From assembly GCA_017399445.1 (NCBI GenBank), contig JAFQCM010000053.1, positions 1 to 35,864 of the forward strand: a stretch of DNA of 35,864 nt, in the 5' to 3' direction. The notes below the pieces were generated by a model, which had not been told where the DNA came from, made no database searches, and worked only from the letters and a program-made list of their open reading frames with translations. Below are positions 7,046-15,559 of this stretch, piece after piece. The DNA comes from Lachnospiraceae bacterium. GTDB lineage: Bacteria; Bacillota; Clostridia; Lachnospirales; Lachnospiraceae. Position numbers and translations under genes: made by a program. Numbering within the stretch: position 1 is the stretch's first letter; every line of letters starts with the position of its first letter.

Positions 7046-7459
7046 ATGAAAACAAGAGTAGAAGAAACAATTATGAGACATGATAAAGGATACAACTGTG
7101 CCCAGGCAGTAGCCTGCACCTACTGCGATTTAGTAGGTGTGGACGAAGAAACTATGTTTAAAATGACAGAAGCCCTTGGCCTGGGTATGGGCGGCATGGA
7201 AGGAACTTGCGGTGCAGTTACCGGAGCCTGTGTACTTGCAGGAATGAAGCGAAGCAGCGGGAATTTAGAACACCCTGATAGCAAAGCAGAATCCTACAAA
7301 TTATCAAAAGAAATTGTAAAGCGTTTCGAAATCCAGAATCAGTCTGTAGTATGTAAAGCTCTAAAAGGAGTAGAAACAGGAAAGGTATTACGTTCCTGTG
7401 CAGACTGCATCAAAGATGCTGCAGCTATTGCAGAACAGGTATTATTCGAAGAAAAATAG
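7046..7459 (+). CDS. C_GCAxxG_C_C family redox-type protein
   Basis: A 137-residue small cytosolic protein of the C_GCAxxG_C_C family (Pfam name taken from its Cys pattern). Visible cysteines: Cys18 in YNCAQAV, Cys55 in the GTCGAVTGA block, Cys103 in VVCKALKG, and Cys118/Cys121 in the SCADCI tail; extra Cys at 24, 27 and 62. The family is thought to be redox-active or to bind a metal cluster and is common in anaerobes, but no reaction is proven. GGAGG lies nine bases before the ATG. It may form a transcript with the amidohydrolase 35 bases downstream. Confidence 0.85.
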   Translation: MKTRVEETIMRHDKGYNCAQAVACTYCDLVGVDEETMFKMTEALGLGMGGMEGTCGAVTGACVLAGMKRSSGNLEHPDSKAESYKLSKEIVKRFEIQNQSVVCKALKGVETGKVLRSCADCIKDAAAIAEQVLFEEK

Positions 7460-7494
7460 CAAAAAATGTATGTGGAGAAGATGGAGGGTTGGCT

Positions 7495-8316
7495 ATGATT
7501 ATTGATACACATGTGCACATTGGAAACATGCTGAAATTCCAAATGCCAGAAGAAATGGTATTGGAATCTATGGAAAAATATAACATAGATTATTCCTTAG
7601 TATCTAATATTGATTCTTCCGAAGTGGATTTTCAGCAAAAGGAAATTCCAAAAGAACAGCAGATTTCACAAATAGTTTCTTTAGAAAGAACACTTCGTTT
7701 TGCCAGAAAATATCCGGAAAAAATAGGTGTTCTCGCCTGGGTAAAGCCATATGGAGAAGAAATAACAAAAGAATTTATACAAATGCTTGAAGAAAACAGA
7801 GATATTATCTATGGTTTAAAAGTACATCAGTTCCATTCCAAAACCTCATTGGATGAGCCTAAAATGGTACCATATTTAAAGCTGGCAGAAAAGTTTCAGT
7901 TTCCGGTAGTAGCTCATACTGCAGGAGATGAAAAGTCATTACCAATTCATGTATGGAATGCAGCAAAAGCAAATCCAAATATTAATTTTGTAATGGTGCA
8001 TATGGGATTGGAAACAGACCATGAAGAAGCCATTGAACTTCTTGGCACATTGCCTAATTTATATGGAGATACTACCTGGGTATCTTTAGAAAGTACCATA
8101 AAAGCAGTAAAACATGCCGGAATTGAAAAAATTGTCTTTGGAAGTGACAATCCTATTGAAGGTGTGGATACCTATCATAACAATCCTAAGGGAGATATCT
8201 CAATTTATCAGGCCTATTTTAAGGAATTGGAATCAAGTTTGGGAAAAGATGGATATGAACAGATTATGTACAAAAATGCAGCACGTTTATTTAGGATTTC
8301 ATTGCCTGAAAAATAG
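7495..8316 (+). CDS. Amidohydrolase family metal-dependent hydrolase
   Basis: A 273-residue TIM-barrel hydrolase (amidohydrolase 2 type). The metal-binding HxH is His6-x-His8 in IIDTHVHIG at the first strand; later barrel motifs are GLKVHQFHSK, VVAHTAGDE, FVMVHMG and the final acidic strand FGSDNPI. The length and order fit the ACMSD-like family, but the substrate is not predictable. ATG 7495, six bases after GGAGGG, is preferred over a TTG two codons earlier. A weak hairpin (8326-8332 with 8340-8346) lies just after the stop. Confidence 0.85.
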   Translation: MIIDTHVHIGNMLKFQMPEEMVLESMEKYNIDYSLVSNIDSSEVDFQQKEIPKEQQISQIVSLERTLRFARKYPEKIGVLAWVKPYGEEITKEFIQMLEENRDIIYGLKVHQFHSKTSLDEPKMVPYLKLAEKFQFPVVAHTAGDEKSLPIHVWNAAKANPNINFVMVHMGLETDHEEAIELLGTLPNLYGDTTWVSLESTIKAVKHAGIEKIVFGSDNPIEGVDTYHNNPKGDISIYQAYFKELESSLGKDGYEQIMYKNAARLFRISLPEK

Positions 8317-8403
8317 TTTATATGAAAAACATCTATAGAATGTTTTAATTGAAAAAAACTTCCAAGTGTGGATATCAATGAAGAATTGAGATAATCAATG
8401 GAT

Positions 8404-8448
8404 AAAAAGGTTCTATATTAGCTGAAAAGGCAGATATAGAACCTTTTT
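8404..8448 (+). terminator. Strong bidirectional terminator
   Basis: A perfect 15-base stem, 8404-8418 with 8434-8448, begins with five A and ends in five T, so it can stop transcription from either side. It separates the amidohydrolase from the sigma factor operon. Confidence 0.85.
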
Positions 8449-8515
8449 CAAATCAAGAGTCAAAGTTAATTTTGTATATGTTTTTTGAAAAATTAAAAAA
8501 ATTCTAAAAATTTTT

Positions 8516-8544
8516 TGTAACGAATCCAAAAATAAGTGGACTAA
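8516..8544 (+). promoter_or_regulatory. Possible ECF-type autoregulatory promoter
   Basis: TGTAAC (8516-8521), a 17-base spacer and GACTAA (8539-8544) lie 31 bases before the sigma factor start. The -35 resembles the AAC-containing elements read by ECF sigma factors, whereas no good sigma-A pair is visible. ECF factors commonly transcribe their own operon; that this one does is inference. Confidence 0.4.
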
Positions 8545-8574
8545 ACTATTAGAACACACAAAGGAGGTGGCATA

Positions 8575-9069
8575 GTGCAGAATATGCGAGGGGCATATGA
8601 AGAATATTATCAAACAGTATATAAGTTTTTAATGGGTTTGACAGCAGGAAACCATGAACTTGCAGAAGAACTGACCCAGGAAACGTTCTATCGTGCCACA
8701 AAAAATATTGGCAAATTCAGAGGGGACAGTAAAATGTCAACCTGGCTGTGCCAAATTGCAAAATATGCATTTTACCAATACATTGATAAAAAGAACCGGC
8801 AAAAGGAAGTACCATTAGAAACTGTAGTGGACATTGCCTTAGAGGAAGAAGTAGAGAAAAGTTATATCCAAAACGAAACAAAACTTTCTCTATATAAAAA
8901 GATTCAGGAATTGGAAAGTCCCATGAAAGATGTAGTTATGCTGCGTTTAACAGGAGATTTGAGTTTTCGGGAAATAGGAGATATCTTAGGAAAAAGTGAA
9001 AACTGGGCAAGAGTTACCTTTTATCGAGGTAAGCAAATATTAGGAAGGAGGTTAGAAAATGATAATTGA
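8575..9069 (+). CDS. ECF-family RNA polymerase sigma factor
   Basis: A 164-residue sigma factor with only regions 2 and 4. Region 2 (about residues 5-70) includes ELTQETFYRATKNIGKFRGDSKMSTWLCQIAKY, with the usual -10-binding helices; region 4 (about 105-160) includes the helix-turn-helix DLSFREIGDILGKSENWARVTFYRGK. The start is GTG 8575, with AGGAGG at 8562-8567 and a seven-base spacing. The gene overlaps the downstream zinc-finger gene by 11 bases, the arrangement of a sigma/anti-sigma pair. It probably responds to an envelope signal through the membrane-bound partners. Confidence 0.92.
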   Translation: MQNMRGAYEEYYQTVYKFLMGLTAGNHELAEELTQETFYRATKNIGKFRGDSKMSTWLCQIAKYAFYQYIDKKNRQKEVPLETVVDIALEEEVEKSYIQNETKLSLYKKIQELESPMKDVVMLRLTGDLSFREIGDILGKSENWARVTFYRGKQILGRRLENDN

Positions 9070-9367
9070 TAAAAAAGAAGAATGTGATATCATGACTGAC
9101 CTTTTGCCTTTATATGTGGAAAACCTGACTCAGGAAGATACCGAGCAGTGGATAAAGGAACATCTTTCCGAATGCGAGCAATGCAGGAAAAATTATGAAT
9201 TAATGCAGGCTTCATTTACAGAAATGATAAAAGAAGAAAAGAAAGTAAAAAAGAAAAAGACAAAATTGTTTAAAAAAGTAAAACTTCGATTGTTTCTATA
9301 TGGATATGTATTGGTGTTGGCAGTAATATGGCTGTATTGTATGTGGGATTTTATTTTTGGATTTTAA
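9059..9367 (+). CDS. Zinc-finger (zf-HC2) anti-sigma-like membrane protein, short
   Basis: A 102-residue protein with an N-terminal zinc-binding anti-sigma domain: Cys9, then His35-x3-Cys39-x2-Cys42 (the HxxxCxxC pattern). A basic linker (about 57-75) leads into a single membrane helix at about 77-98, with almost nothing outside. In this family the cytosolic domain holds the sigma factor until a signal arrives. It overlaps the sigma gene by 11 bases, so translation is probably coupled. It lacks any sensory ectodomain, which is instead present on the next protein. Confidence 0.85.
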   Translation: MIIDKKEECDIMTDLLPLYVENLTQEDTEQWIKEHLSECEQCRKNYELMQASFTEMIKEEKKVKKKKTKLFKKVKLRLFLYGYVLVLAVIWLYCMWDFIFGF

Positions 9368-9379
9368 GGGGTGATGATT

Positions 9380-10222
9380 GTGAAAGAAAAACAAGTGTGT
9401 GCCATAGTAGAAGATTTATTTGGCTCCTATATGGAAGAGCTAACTAATGAAACCACCAGACACATGGTGGAAGAACATCTAAAAGAGTGTAAAACCTGTC
9501 AAAAAAAATACGAAACATATTTGCTGCAGACAGAAGAAAGAAGTTTACAGGAAGAAAAAGTAAGTCAGAAGTTTCGGAGAAAATTGTCCCGTTATCGCTA
9601 TCAGTTAGTGGGAATCATAATTGGTATTGTACTTACGCTGGTAGTGATGATAGGAGGAATTGCAATTTCTATTTTTCTTGCGCAAAAAGCAAATGTTGTA
9701 GATAATTATACAGAAGATATTGCGGAGTATGGAAAGTTTCAGGATTATGCAGGAATTTCAAAGCTATATTTATTTCCGTCAAAAAAAGAAATGAATATGG
9801 AAAATACCAGTTTGGAAAAGTATGTGTATGAATGTTATGGGAGTAAGATGTATCAGACATATCAGATTTATCTGGAATGTGAATATTCCAAAGAAGAATA
9901 TTTGGCAGAAAAAGAAAGACTGAAAAATGTGGAAGAGGTGGATAAGGAGAAAGTAGTGCAAAACAGTGAAGGAGATTTTAAGTATCCTGGAGTATATGCT
10001 ATGTTAAATAGTGAAGGTTGCTATGAATATGCTCTTTTTTTAGAAGAAGAAGAGAAAATAATTTATGTATATTTACAAGGGTCAGTAGACAGAAGAGAAT
10101 TGAAATTTTCAGAAGAATATCTTCCGGTAGAATACGGACAAGATGGCAGTTCTTATGAAAATGAAAAAGAATATACCATGTATTCTCTTACTACAGAAGA
10201 GTTAGAAGAATTTATAGAATAG
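9380..10222 (+). CDS. Second zf-HC2 anti-sigma-like protein with extracellular domain
   Basis: A 280-residue membrane protein. The zinc site is Cys7, His33-x3-Cys37-x2-Cys40; one membrane helix lies at about 74-101, followed by an outer domain of about 175 residues. AAGGGGTGAT, complementary to the 16S tail, makes GTG 9380 the best start; upstream GTG 9371 and ATG 9374 overlap that site. The outer domain shares order and spacing with the next protein (IYLECEYSKEEY, the EGDFKYPGVYAM-like block, EEYLP), so the two probably sense the same thing. Two zinc-finger proteins for one sigma factor is unusual. Confidence 0.82.
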   Translation: MKEKQVCAIVEDLFGSYMEELTNETTRHMVEEHLKECKTCQKKYETYLLQTEERSLQEEKVSQKFRRKLSRYRYQLVGIIIGIVLTLVVMIGGIAISIFLAQKANVVDNYTEDIAEYGKFQDYAGISKLYLFPSKKEMNMENTSLEKYVYECYGSKMYQTYQIYLECEYSKEEYLAEKERLKNVEEVDKEKVVQNSEGDFKYPGVYAMLNSEGCYEYALFLEEEEKIIYVYLQGSVDRRELKFSEEYLPVEYGQDGSSYENEKEYTMYSLTTEELEEFIE

Positions 10223-10236
10223 AGGGAAAGGAACTT

Positions 10237-11169
10237 ATGCAAAAGTTTAAAAGAAAGAAATTATGGACTGGCATTGCTATTGGAGCAGTACTGACAGTTT
10301 TAACACTATTTGTGCTGGGGACAGTATTCATTTGGTATGTTTTTACCGGAGGTCCCCCAAAAAAAATAAAAGATGTGGAACGTTATGAAGAAATCTTTGA
10401 TTTACGAATGAATAGCGGGTTAATCATATTTCCGGAACATATTTCGGAAAAAGCCACAGTGAACGATTTTTATTCTTACTACAGAGATATGTTTGGTTCA
10501 CCAAGTTATGAAATTTGTCTGCAATGTACTTACGAACCAGAGGAATACCAAAAAGAAGTGGAAAGACTGGAAAAGACTTATAAAAGGTATGGTGGTACGG
10601 AACGAAGACTTTTAGAAGATACGGAAGGAAAGTATAATTATCCAGTATATATTGCCATTGAAAATCATCATTATTCCTATGAATATGCCATGTTAACCGG
10701 GGAAAACCAAATTACATATATTAGTCTTTCTATTGTGGACAAAGAGGAAGTAAATTTTAATCAGGATTATCTTCCATCAGACTTTATGACAGATGTGGGA
10801 AGAAACTTTACTAGTGGGTATTCTATCTACATAAGCTCTATGAGCTCTAGTGGCATCAGCTATGATGATACAAGAGCAGAAGTGGTAACAGTTACAGATG
10901 CTCATCTGGAACAAATTGAGGACAGTTATTTTGTTGTTCGGGTAGAGCTGGATGAAGAAAACAGGGAAATTATTACAGAATGTTGTTTTAACTATTATGA
11001 AAGCTTATATGATGAAGAAGGAGACAGAATGGTATATTCAGACCTTAATGGGATGATATACAAAGATTTAAAACTGAATGAGGACAGAACAAAAGCAATT
11101 GTCACTTACTATGAAGATAAAGAGCAGACAGAGGAAAAAGAATTTGTAGTGGAGATACCATTGCCATAA
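10237..11169 (+). CDS. Membrane-anchored paralogue of the anti-sigma ectodomain
   Basis: A 310-residue protein with a short basic N-terminus, one membrane helix at about 11-34, and an outer domain. It has no zinc-finger domain, so it cannot bind a sigma factor in the usual way. Its outer region parallels that of the preceding gene: ICLQCTYEPEEYQKEVERL against IYLECEYSKEEYLAEKERL, then EYAM, an ITYISLSIVDKEEVNF strand and QDYLP. It also has an extra C-terminal ~90 residues. It sits 14 bases after its paralogue with GAGGGAAAGGA before the ATG. It may be a co-sensor, a decoy or a partner that forms mixed dimers; no function is known. Confidence 0.75.
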   Translation: MQKFKRKKLWTGIAIGAVLTVLTLFVLGTVFIWYVFTGGPPKKIKDVERYEEIFDLRMNSGLIIFPEHISEKATVNDFYSYYRDMFGSPSYEICLQCTYEPEEYQKEVERLEKTYKRYGGTERRLLEDTEGKYNYPVYIAIENHHYSYEYAMLTGENQITYISLSIVDKEEVNFNQDYLPSDFMTDVGRNFTSGYSIYISSMSSSGISYDDTRAEVVTVTDAHLEQIEDSYFVVRVELDEENREIITECCFNYYESLYDEEGDRMVYSDLNGMIYKDLKLNEDRTKAIVTYYEDKEQTEEKEFVVEIPLP

Positions 11170-11179
11170 TTATTTTGTG

Positions 11180-11214
11180 AAAGAGGCAGGAAACAGAGGT
11201 TTTTTGCCTCTTTT
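11180..11214 (+). terminator. Terminator of the ECF sigma operon
   Basis: AAAGAGGCA (11180-11188) pairs with TGCCTCTTT (11205-11213) around a 16-base loop, ending in four T. It follows the ectodomain gene by 10 bases. Confidence 0.7.
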
Positions 11215-11218
11215 CAGA

Positions 11219-11247
11219 TTGTAAAAAGAAAAAAACAATGATAAAAT
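11219..11247 (+). promoter_or_regulatory. Promoter of the LytTR two-component operon
   Basis: TTGTAA (11219-11224), a 17-base spacer and TAAAAT (11242-11247). It lies inside the 5' part of a longer open frame that starts at ATG 11246, which supports ATG 11300 as the true start of the regulator. Confidence 0.6.
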
Positions 11248-11299
11248 GATTGTTATCAAATATTTATTACATAGACATAGAAGTAAGAAAGAGGTATTT

Positions 11300-12010
11300 A
11301 TGCGTATTGCAATCGTAGATGATGATGAAAAAATGATTCAAAAAACATATAATATGGTGGAGCAATACTATAAAAGCTTAGACGTGTTGATTGACTGTTA
11401 TACCAAAAGTAAAGAGTTTTGGGAAAGCTGGATACAAAATCCTCAATATTACCAGCTTCTTTTGTTTGATATAGAAATGCCGGAAAAAGATGGAATAGAA
11501 TTAGCAAAGAGAATTCGTGAGCAGAACAAAGATATCCCTGTTATTTTTCTTACTAGCTATATGGAATACGTATTAAAAGGCTATGAAGTAAATGCCCTAC
11601 GTTACCTTACAAAACCTTTGGAAAAATCGAAGCTTTTTGAAGCCTTAAAGGCAGCAGACAAAAATAATGAAAATCTGGAAAAATTATTGCTTCACGATAA
11701 AGAACAGGATATGGTTGTATATCTAAAGGATATTGTATATATGGAAGTGATGGATCAGGATATTTATATCACTATGGCTACAGGAGAAATGTACAAAGTA
11801 AGATATAATTTAAAAGAATATGAAACTCAGTTAAAAGACAAAGGATTTGTACGTTGTCATAGAAGTTATCTTATAAATATGAAGTATATTAAAAGTCTGG
11901 AAAAAAATCAAGTGTTATTAGGGAATGGCACTGTAATTCCGATAAGCAGAATGAAGAAAGAATATACAAAGACACTTTTTTATGAATATATTCAAAGAGA
12001 GGCAAGATAA
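11300..12010 (+). CDS. LytTR-family response regulator
   Basis: A 236-residue two-component regulator. The receiver domain (about 1-120) has the acidic pocket in IVDDDEK, the phospho-acceptor Asp57 in LLLFDIEMPEKDG, the Thr/Ser position in FLTSY and Lys in LTKP. The LytTR DNA-binding domain follows (about 140-235; MYKVRYNLKEYETQL, FVRCHRSYLINMKYI, GNGTVIPISRMKKE). Such proteins bind direct repeats upstream of target genes, often peptide-signalling or surface genes. The start is ATG 11300 (AAAGAGG upstream); an 18-codon longer frame would overlap the promoter. Its stop codon shares a base with the kinase start. Confidence 0.92.
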   Translation: MRIAIVDDDEKMIQKTYNMVEQYYKSLDVLIDCYTKSKEFWESWIQNPQYYQLLLFDIEMPEKDGIELAKRIREQNKDIPVIFLTSYMEYVLKGYEVNALRYLTKPLEKSKLFEALKAADKNNENLEKLLLHDKEQDMVVYLKDIVYMEVMDQDIYITMATGEMYKVRYNLKEYETQLKDKGFVRCHRSYLINMKYIKSLEKNQVLLGNGTVIPISRMKKEYTKTLFYEYIQREAR

Positions 12011-13311
12011 TGGAGTGGGGGACGTTAGGGAAAATATGGTTTTTCGATTTTTTATTAAACTGGGTGGTATGTTATTATGTAAAAGCAGTTGGAGACAGAA
12101 AAATATTGTCAAAAAAGACTGATTATTTTTTACTGATAATAGCTGCTTTTTTTAGTACATGTACATGGGAAAGAGATGCAATTAGCTGGACGGATATGGT
12201 ATCAACACTTCTGTTTTTCATAGTTTTATTCCGTCCGTTTAAGCAGTTTTTTTATAAGAAAATGTATTTATTACTGGATACTTTTGGCTGTGTAGTATGG
12301 ATGTATTGCATTTTAATGGCAGGATACGGCTGGTTTGTAGATTTCCAATATATGAACCTTTTTGATACGGAAATTTATCTCAAAGGAATGGTGGTGGTTG
12401 CACTATTACTTTTTGTGGGATTATTTCTTTTGGTGTTTCGAAAGAAAACAGAAATTTCTTTTATGGCAAGTGACAGAATTTTGCTTGGAATATTTATTAG
12501 TTTGTTGTTTGCAGGCACTGCAATTGTTAATGGAGAAGTATGGGAAAGTATTGGAAATAAGGGAATTGTACCCTATGCAAAAGTATGCAATGCCATGTTT
12601 GTTTTCATGGGAATTATGTTTCCGCTGGTAGTAATTTATGGGAGAATGTCTTCAGAACTTGAGAGGAAACAGAATTATAGTGAACAATATATCGCTTTAG
12701 AACTGGAACACTTTCAAAGAGAATATGAAAGACAGAAAGAAATCAGACGTTTTGGTCATGATATGAAAAATCATCTGCTTCATATGAACCAATTGCTAGA
12801 AGCGAAAAAAACAGCAGAGGCTGAAGTCTATTGCAAAGAATTACTGGGGAATATCCCCAAAAGAGAAAATGTTATTATAACTGGTGATGATGTTGTAGAT
12901 GGTATTTTATCCTACAAAGCGCAGCAAATGAAAGAATATGGTATCAGATTTGAAATAACAGGATTATTTGAGAAGCCTATTCCAATGAAACCTGTTGATA
13001 TTTGCACCATTTTTGCAAACGCACTGGATAATGCAATGGAAGCCTGTGAAAGGATGAGAGAGGAAAAAGAGCCATGGATTACTATGCAGATTAAGCGAAC
13101 AGATTATTTTTGTTTGATAGAACTTATTAATTCCAGTTCAGAAAAAGAATATCAAAAGAAAGACAAAGGAAAAACAAGTAAAACGGATAAAGAAAATCAT
13201 GGATTTGGATTAGAAAATATAAGAAAAACCATGGAAAAGTATGGTGGAACTATGGAAATAATGCAAGAAGCTGATAGATTTCGGTTAAGATTGATTTTAA
13301 AAAGTGAATAA
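12010..13311 (+). CDS. GHKL-domain sensor histidine kinase
   Basis: A 433-residue membrane kinase, partner of the LytTR regulator (stop and start overlap as TAATG). The first ~210 residues are largely hydrophobic with about six to seven membrane helices, like AgrC/VirS-type peptide receptors. A coiled linker leads to the phospho-acceptor His250 in FGHDMKNHLL, then the ATP-binding domain with the N box DICTIFANALDNAMEAC and the G box HGFGLENIRKTMEKYGG. These kinases usually sense peptides or envelope changes. No signal-peptide gene (AgrD-like) is visible nearby. The CPBP protease 110 bases downstream is a possible target or processing partner. Confidence 0.92.
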   Translation: MEWGTLGKIWFFDFLLNWVVCYYVKAVGDRKILSKKTDYFLLIIAAFFSTCTWERDAISWTDMVSTLLFFIVLFRPFKQFFYKKMYLLLDTFGCVVWMYCILMAGYGWFVDFQYMNLFDTEIYLKGMVVVALLLFVGLFLLVFRKKTEISFMASDRILLGIFISLLFAGTAIVNGEVWESIGNKGIVPYAKVCNAMFVFMGIMFPLVVIYGRMSSELERKQNYSEQYIALELEHFQREYERQKEIRRFGHDMKNHLLHMNQLLEAKKTAEAEVYCKELLGNIPKRENVIITGDDVVDGILSYKAQQMKEYGIRFEITGLFEKPIPMKPVDICTIFANALDNAMEACERMREEKEPWITMQIKRTDYFCLIELINSSSEKEYQKKDKGKTSKTDKENHGFGLENIRKTMEKYGGTMEIMQEADRFRLRLILKSE

Positions 13312-13420
13312 TGCAATTCACGACAGAAAAGAAACCAGTTACGACGAAAAACCTGTAAATCTCCTCTTCAAATGTTAAGGTTGTAACCGAAGAAAATATA
13401 GCATTTGGAAAGGGAAAAAT

Positions 13421-14374
13421 ATGAATAGGAAAGAGTTTAAGAAAAGCTGCAGGAACAGTGTGAACCTCTTGTTAGCATATAGTTTTGTGACTTATGCGAT
13501 AGTGATGGTTTCACTTATAGTACATGTAATATGGGAGTACATCAAAGGAACGAATATAGACCGGCTTATGGAGGATGATGCTTACTGGGAACGGATTGAA
13601 GCGGGTGGGATTGAATATCTGCTCATAGTTTTTATAGGGGTTCTTATGATAGCAATATTTCGTAAATCAGCAGGTTCATGGAAAACCATGTTTCAAAGTA
13701 AGAAAGTCATGAATAAGGTTTCTTTTGTAAAACTCTTCTTTGTATTCATGATGCCACAATTTTTAGGGTTAATTCTGGACTTCTGTGGGGAAGGAATTTT
13801 AAATTATTTTGGATATACTATGGAAATGTCTGTGGAATCAGCTTTTGCAACTAGCGAAAGTATAGGAATGCTTCTATATGCAGGAATTATAGGACCTGTT
13901 GCAGAAGAATTATGGTTTCGTGGTGTAATACTAAAAAATGCATTGCCTTATGGAAAACGATTTGCTATTATAGCATCTTCTGTACTTTTTGGTGTGTTTC
14001 ATGCAAATATACCACAAGCAATATTTGCAACTATGGTAGGATTAATACTTGCTTATGTGGCAGTAGAATATTCCATTTTTTGGAGCATTGCATTACATAT
14101 CTTTAATAATTTGATTATGGGAGACGGGGTTGGTTTTCTTATCAGCGGACTGGAAGTCAAGACACAAGATTTGATTTGTAATCTGCTTATGTTAGTCTTT
14201 TTCGTTGTGGGGATTTTGATTCTATTGCATGATAAGAAAGAAATAAAAGAATATTTTAAGGAAAATCCAAAGGGACAAGGCAAACATTATTTGTGGTATT
14301 TTACAATGGCAGGTACACTGATTTTTATTATAACCAATTTTGTAGTATCTTTATTAGGAATTAGCAAATTGTAA
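13421..14374 (+). CDS. CPBP-family intramembrane metalloprotease
   Basis: A 317-residue membrane protein of the CPBP/Abi (CAAX protease and bacteriocin-processing) family. Motif 1 is Glu162-Glu163 in AEELWFRGVIL, motif 2 is His194 in FGVFHANIPQ, and motif 3 is the later LHIFNN helix; all are conserved metal or catalytic positions. About eight membrane helices are visible. Family members process prenylated or signal peptides, or protect against self-made bacteriocins. A LytTR/GHKL system directly upstream fits a role in peptide signalling or immunity, but that link is inference. Confidence 0.88.
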   Translation: MNRKEFKKSCRNSVNLLLAYSFVTYAIVMVSLIVHVIWEYIKGTNIDRLMEDDAYWERIEAGGIEYLLIVFIGVLMIAIFRKSAGSWKTMFQSKKVMNKVSFVKLFFVFMMPQFLGLILDFCGEGILNYFGYTMEMSVESAFATSESIGMLLYAGIIGPVAEELWFRGVILKNALPYGKRFAIIASSVLFGVFHANIPQAIFATMVGLILAYVAVEYSIFWSIALHIFNNLIMGDGVGFLISGLEVKTQDLICNLLMLVFFVVGILILLHDKKEIKEYFKENPKGQGKHYLWYFTMAGTLIFIITNFVVSLLGISKL

Positions 14375-14445
14375 TGAAAAAGATAGATAGAAAGATACTA
14401 AAACCATAAAGTAAAATGGAAAATGAAAAATAAAAGGAGCACTAT

Positions 14446-14931
14446 ATGGAACGAAAGAAAAGTTCATTAACTACTTTATGTTACATAGAACAAGATGACA
14501 AATATTTAATGCTTCATCGCATAAAAAAGGAAGTAGATGTCAATAAAGATAAATGGATAGGTGTTGGCGGGCACTTTGAACAGGACGAAAGTCCGGAAGA
14601 ATGTCTGCTACGGGAAGTGAAGGAAGAAACCGGACTTACTTTATTGTCATGGAAGTTTCGTGGACTTATTACTTTCGTGTGTGATGGATGGAATACAGAG
14701 TATATGTGTCTTTATACGGCGGACAGTTTTGAAGGAGAATTAATTGACTGTGAAGAAGGGGAATTAGTCTGGATACCCAAAGAAGAAGTATTCCAATTGC
14801 AGCTTTGGGAGGGAGATAAGATCTTCTTTCAATTGCTGGAAGAACGAAAAGACTTTTTCTCCATGAAACTGGTTTACGAAGGTGACACACTAAAAGAGTG
14901 TCAGGTAGATGGTAAAGCATGGAAAAGATAA
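14446..14931 (+). CDS. Nudix hydrolase, MutT-like
   Basis: A 161-residue Nudix enzyme. The Nudix box GX5EX7REUXEEXGU is complete at about residues 42-64 (GHFEQDESPEEC ... REVKEETGL), giving the Mg2+-binding Glu residues. The family removes nucleoside diphosphate-linked moieties; close relatives are annotated as 8-oxo-dGTP diphosphatases. AAAGGAG lies seven bases before the ATG. It is followed after 15 bases by an sce7726-type gene and then PAP2, so the three probably share a transcript. Confidence 0.88.
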   Translation: MERKKSSLTTLCYIEQDDKYLMLHRIKKEVDVNKDKWIGVGGHFEQDESPEECLLREVKEETGLTLLSWKFRGLITFVCDGWNTEYMCLYTADSFEGELIDCEEGELVWIPKEEVFQLQLWEGDKIFFQLLEERKDFFSMKLVYEGDTLKECQVDGKAWKR

Positions 14932-14946
14932 GGCAGGGAAACAGCC

Positions 14947-15558
14947 ATGTTAGATAAAGAAATGAGGGAGCCACTGTTTGATTATCTGGAAGAATTTTAC
15001 GGAAAAATCCGTATTTTTGAAGAAAAGAATGCAGGTGGTTCCCGGGCAGATGTAATTGGTGTGGTTGATAGTAATCTGCTGGGATTTGAAATAAAAAGTG
15101 ACAGTGATTCCTATACCCGCCTAAAAACACAAACCAGAGATTATGATGTTTTTTGTGATATAAATTTTCTGGTAATTGGAAAAACTCATATAAAACACGC
15201 AGAAGAGCATATCCCTCCTTATTGGGGGATTCTTTGCGTTTATGAAGAAAAAGATCAGGTAAAAGTAGAAATGATACAAATTCCTGGTAGAAATCCAAAA
15301 GTTTCCATAAAGAAACAGATAGAGTTTTTATGGCGTCCGGAGCTGTACCAGATTCAGAAGTGGAATGATTTACCTGAGTATAAACAGAAAAGCAAACAGT
15401 TTGTACGGGATAAAATTGTGGAAAAAATACCAGAAGATATATTAAAAAGACAAATGACAGATTTATTGTTTGAACGGGATTATGAAATCCTTTTAGAACA
15501 AATCAAAATGGTAAAAAAGGAAAATAGAGCTAGAAATAAGAAAAGAAGGAAAGGTTAA
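14947..15558 (+). CDS. sce7726 family protein (PD-(D/E)XK nuclease-like)
   Basis: A 203-residue cytosolic protein. The N-terminal half fits the sce7726/MmcB-like family: a RADVIGV strand (Asp35), then GFEIKSD (Glu48-x-Lys50), which together are the D...ExK active site of PD-(D/E)XK nucleases, then a TRDYD and FLVIG strand. The basic C-terminus (KKENRARNKKRRKG) may bind nucleic acid. The family is linked to DNA repair or defence islands in some genomes, but substrates are unproven. It lies between Nudix and PAP2 genes. Confidence 0.8.
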   Translation: MLDKEMREPLFDYLEEFYGKIRIFEEKNAGGSRADVIGVVDSNLLGFEIKSDSDSYTRLKTQTRDYDVFCDINFLVIGKTHIKHAEEHIPPYWGILCVYEEKDQVKVEMIQIPGRNPKVSIKKQIEFLWRPELYQIQKWNDLPEYKQKSKQFVRDKIVEKIPEDILKRQMTDLLFERDYEILLEQIKMVKKENRARNKKRRKG

Positions 15559-15559
15559 T

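Noticed and set aside
8317..8403. Small gene between the amidohydrolase and the terminator
   Set aside because: No frame with a ribosome binding site exceeds about 20 codons; only a weak AAAACAT/ATGTTTT hairpin is seen.
11246..11299. Longer N-terminus of the LytTR regulator from ATG 11246
   Set aside because: It overlaps the likely -10 element; the receiver domain starts directly at ATG 11300 as in relatives.
13312..13420. LytTR operator before the CPBP gene
   Set aside because: CCAGTTACG at 13335-13343 resembles one half-site, but no matching second copy at the required 12-13 base spacing is convincing.
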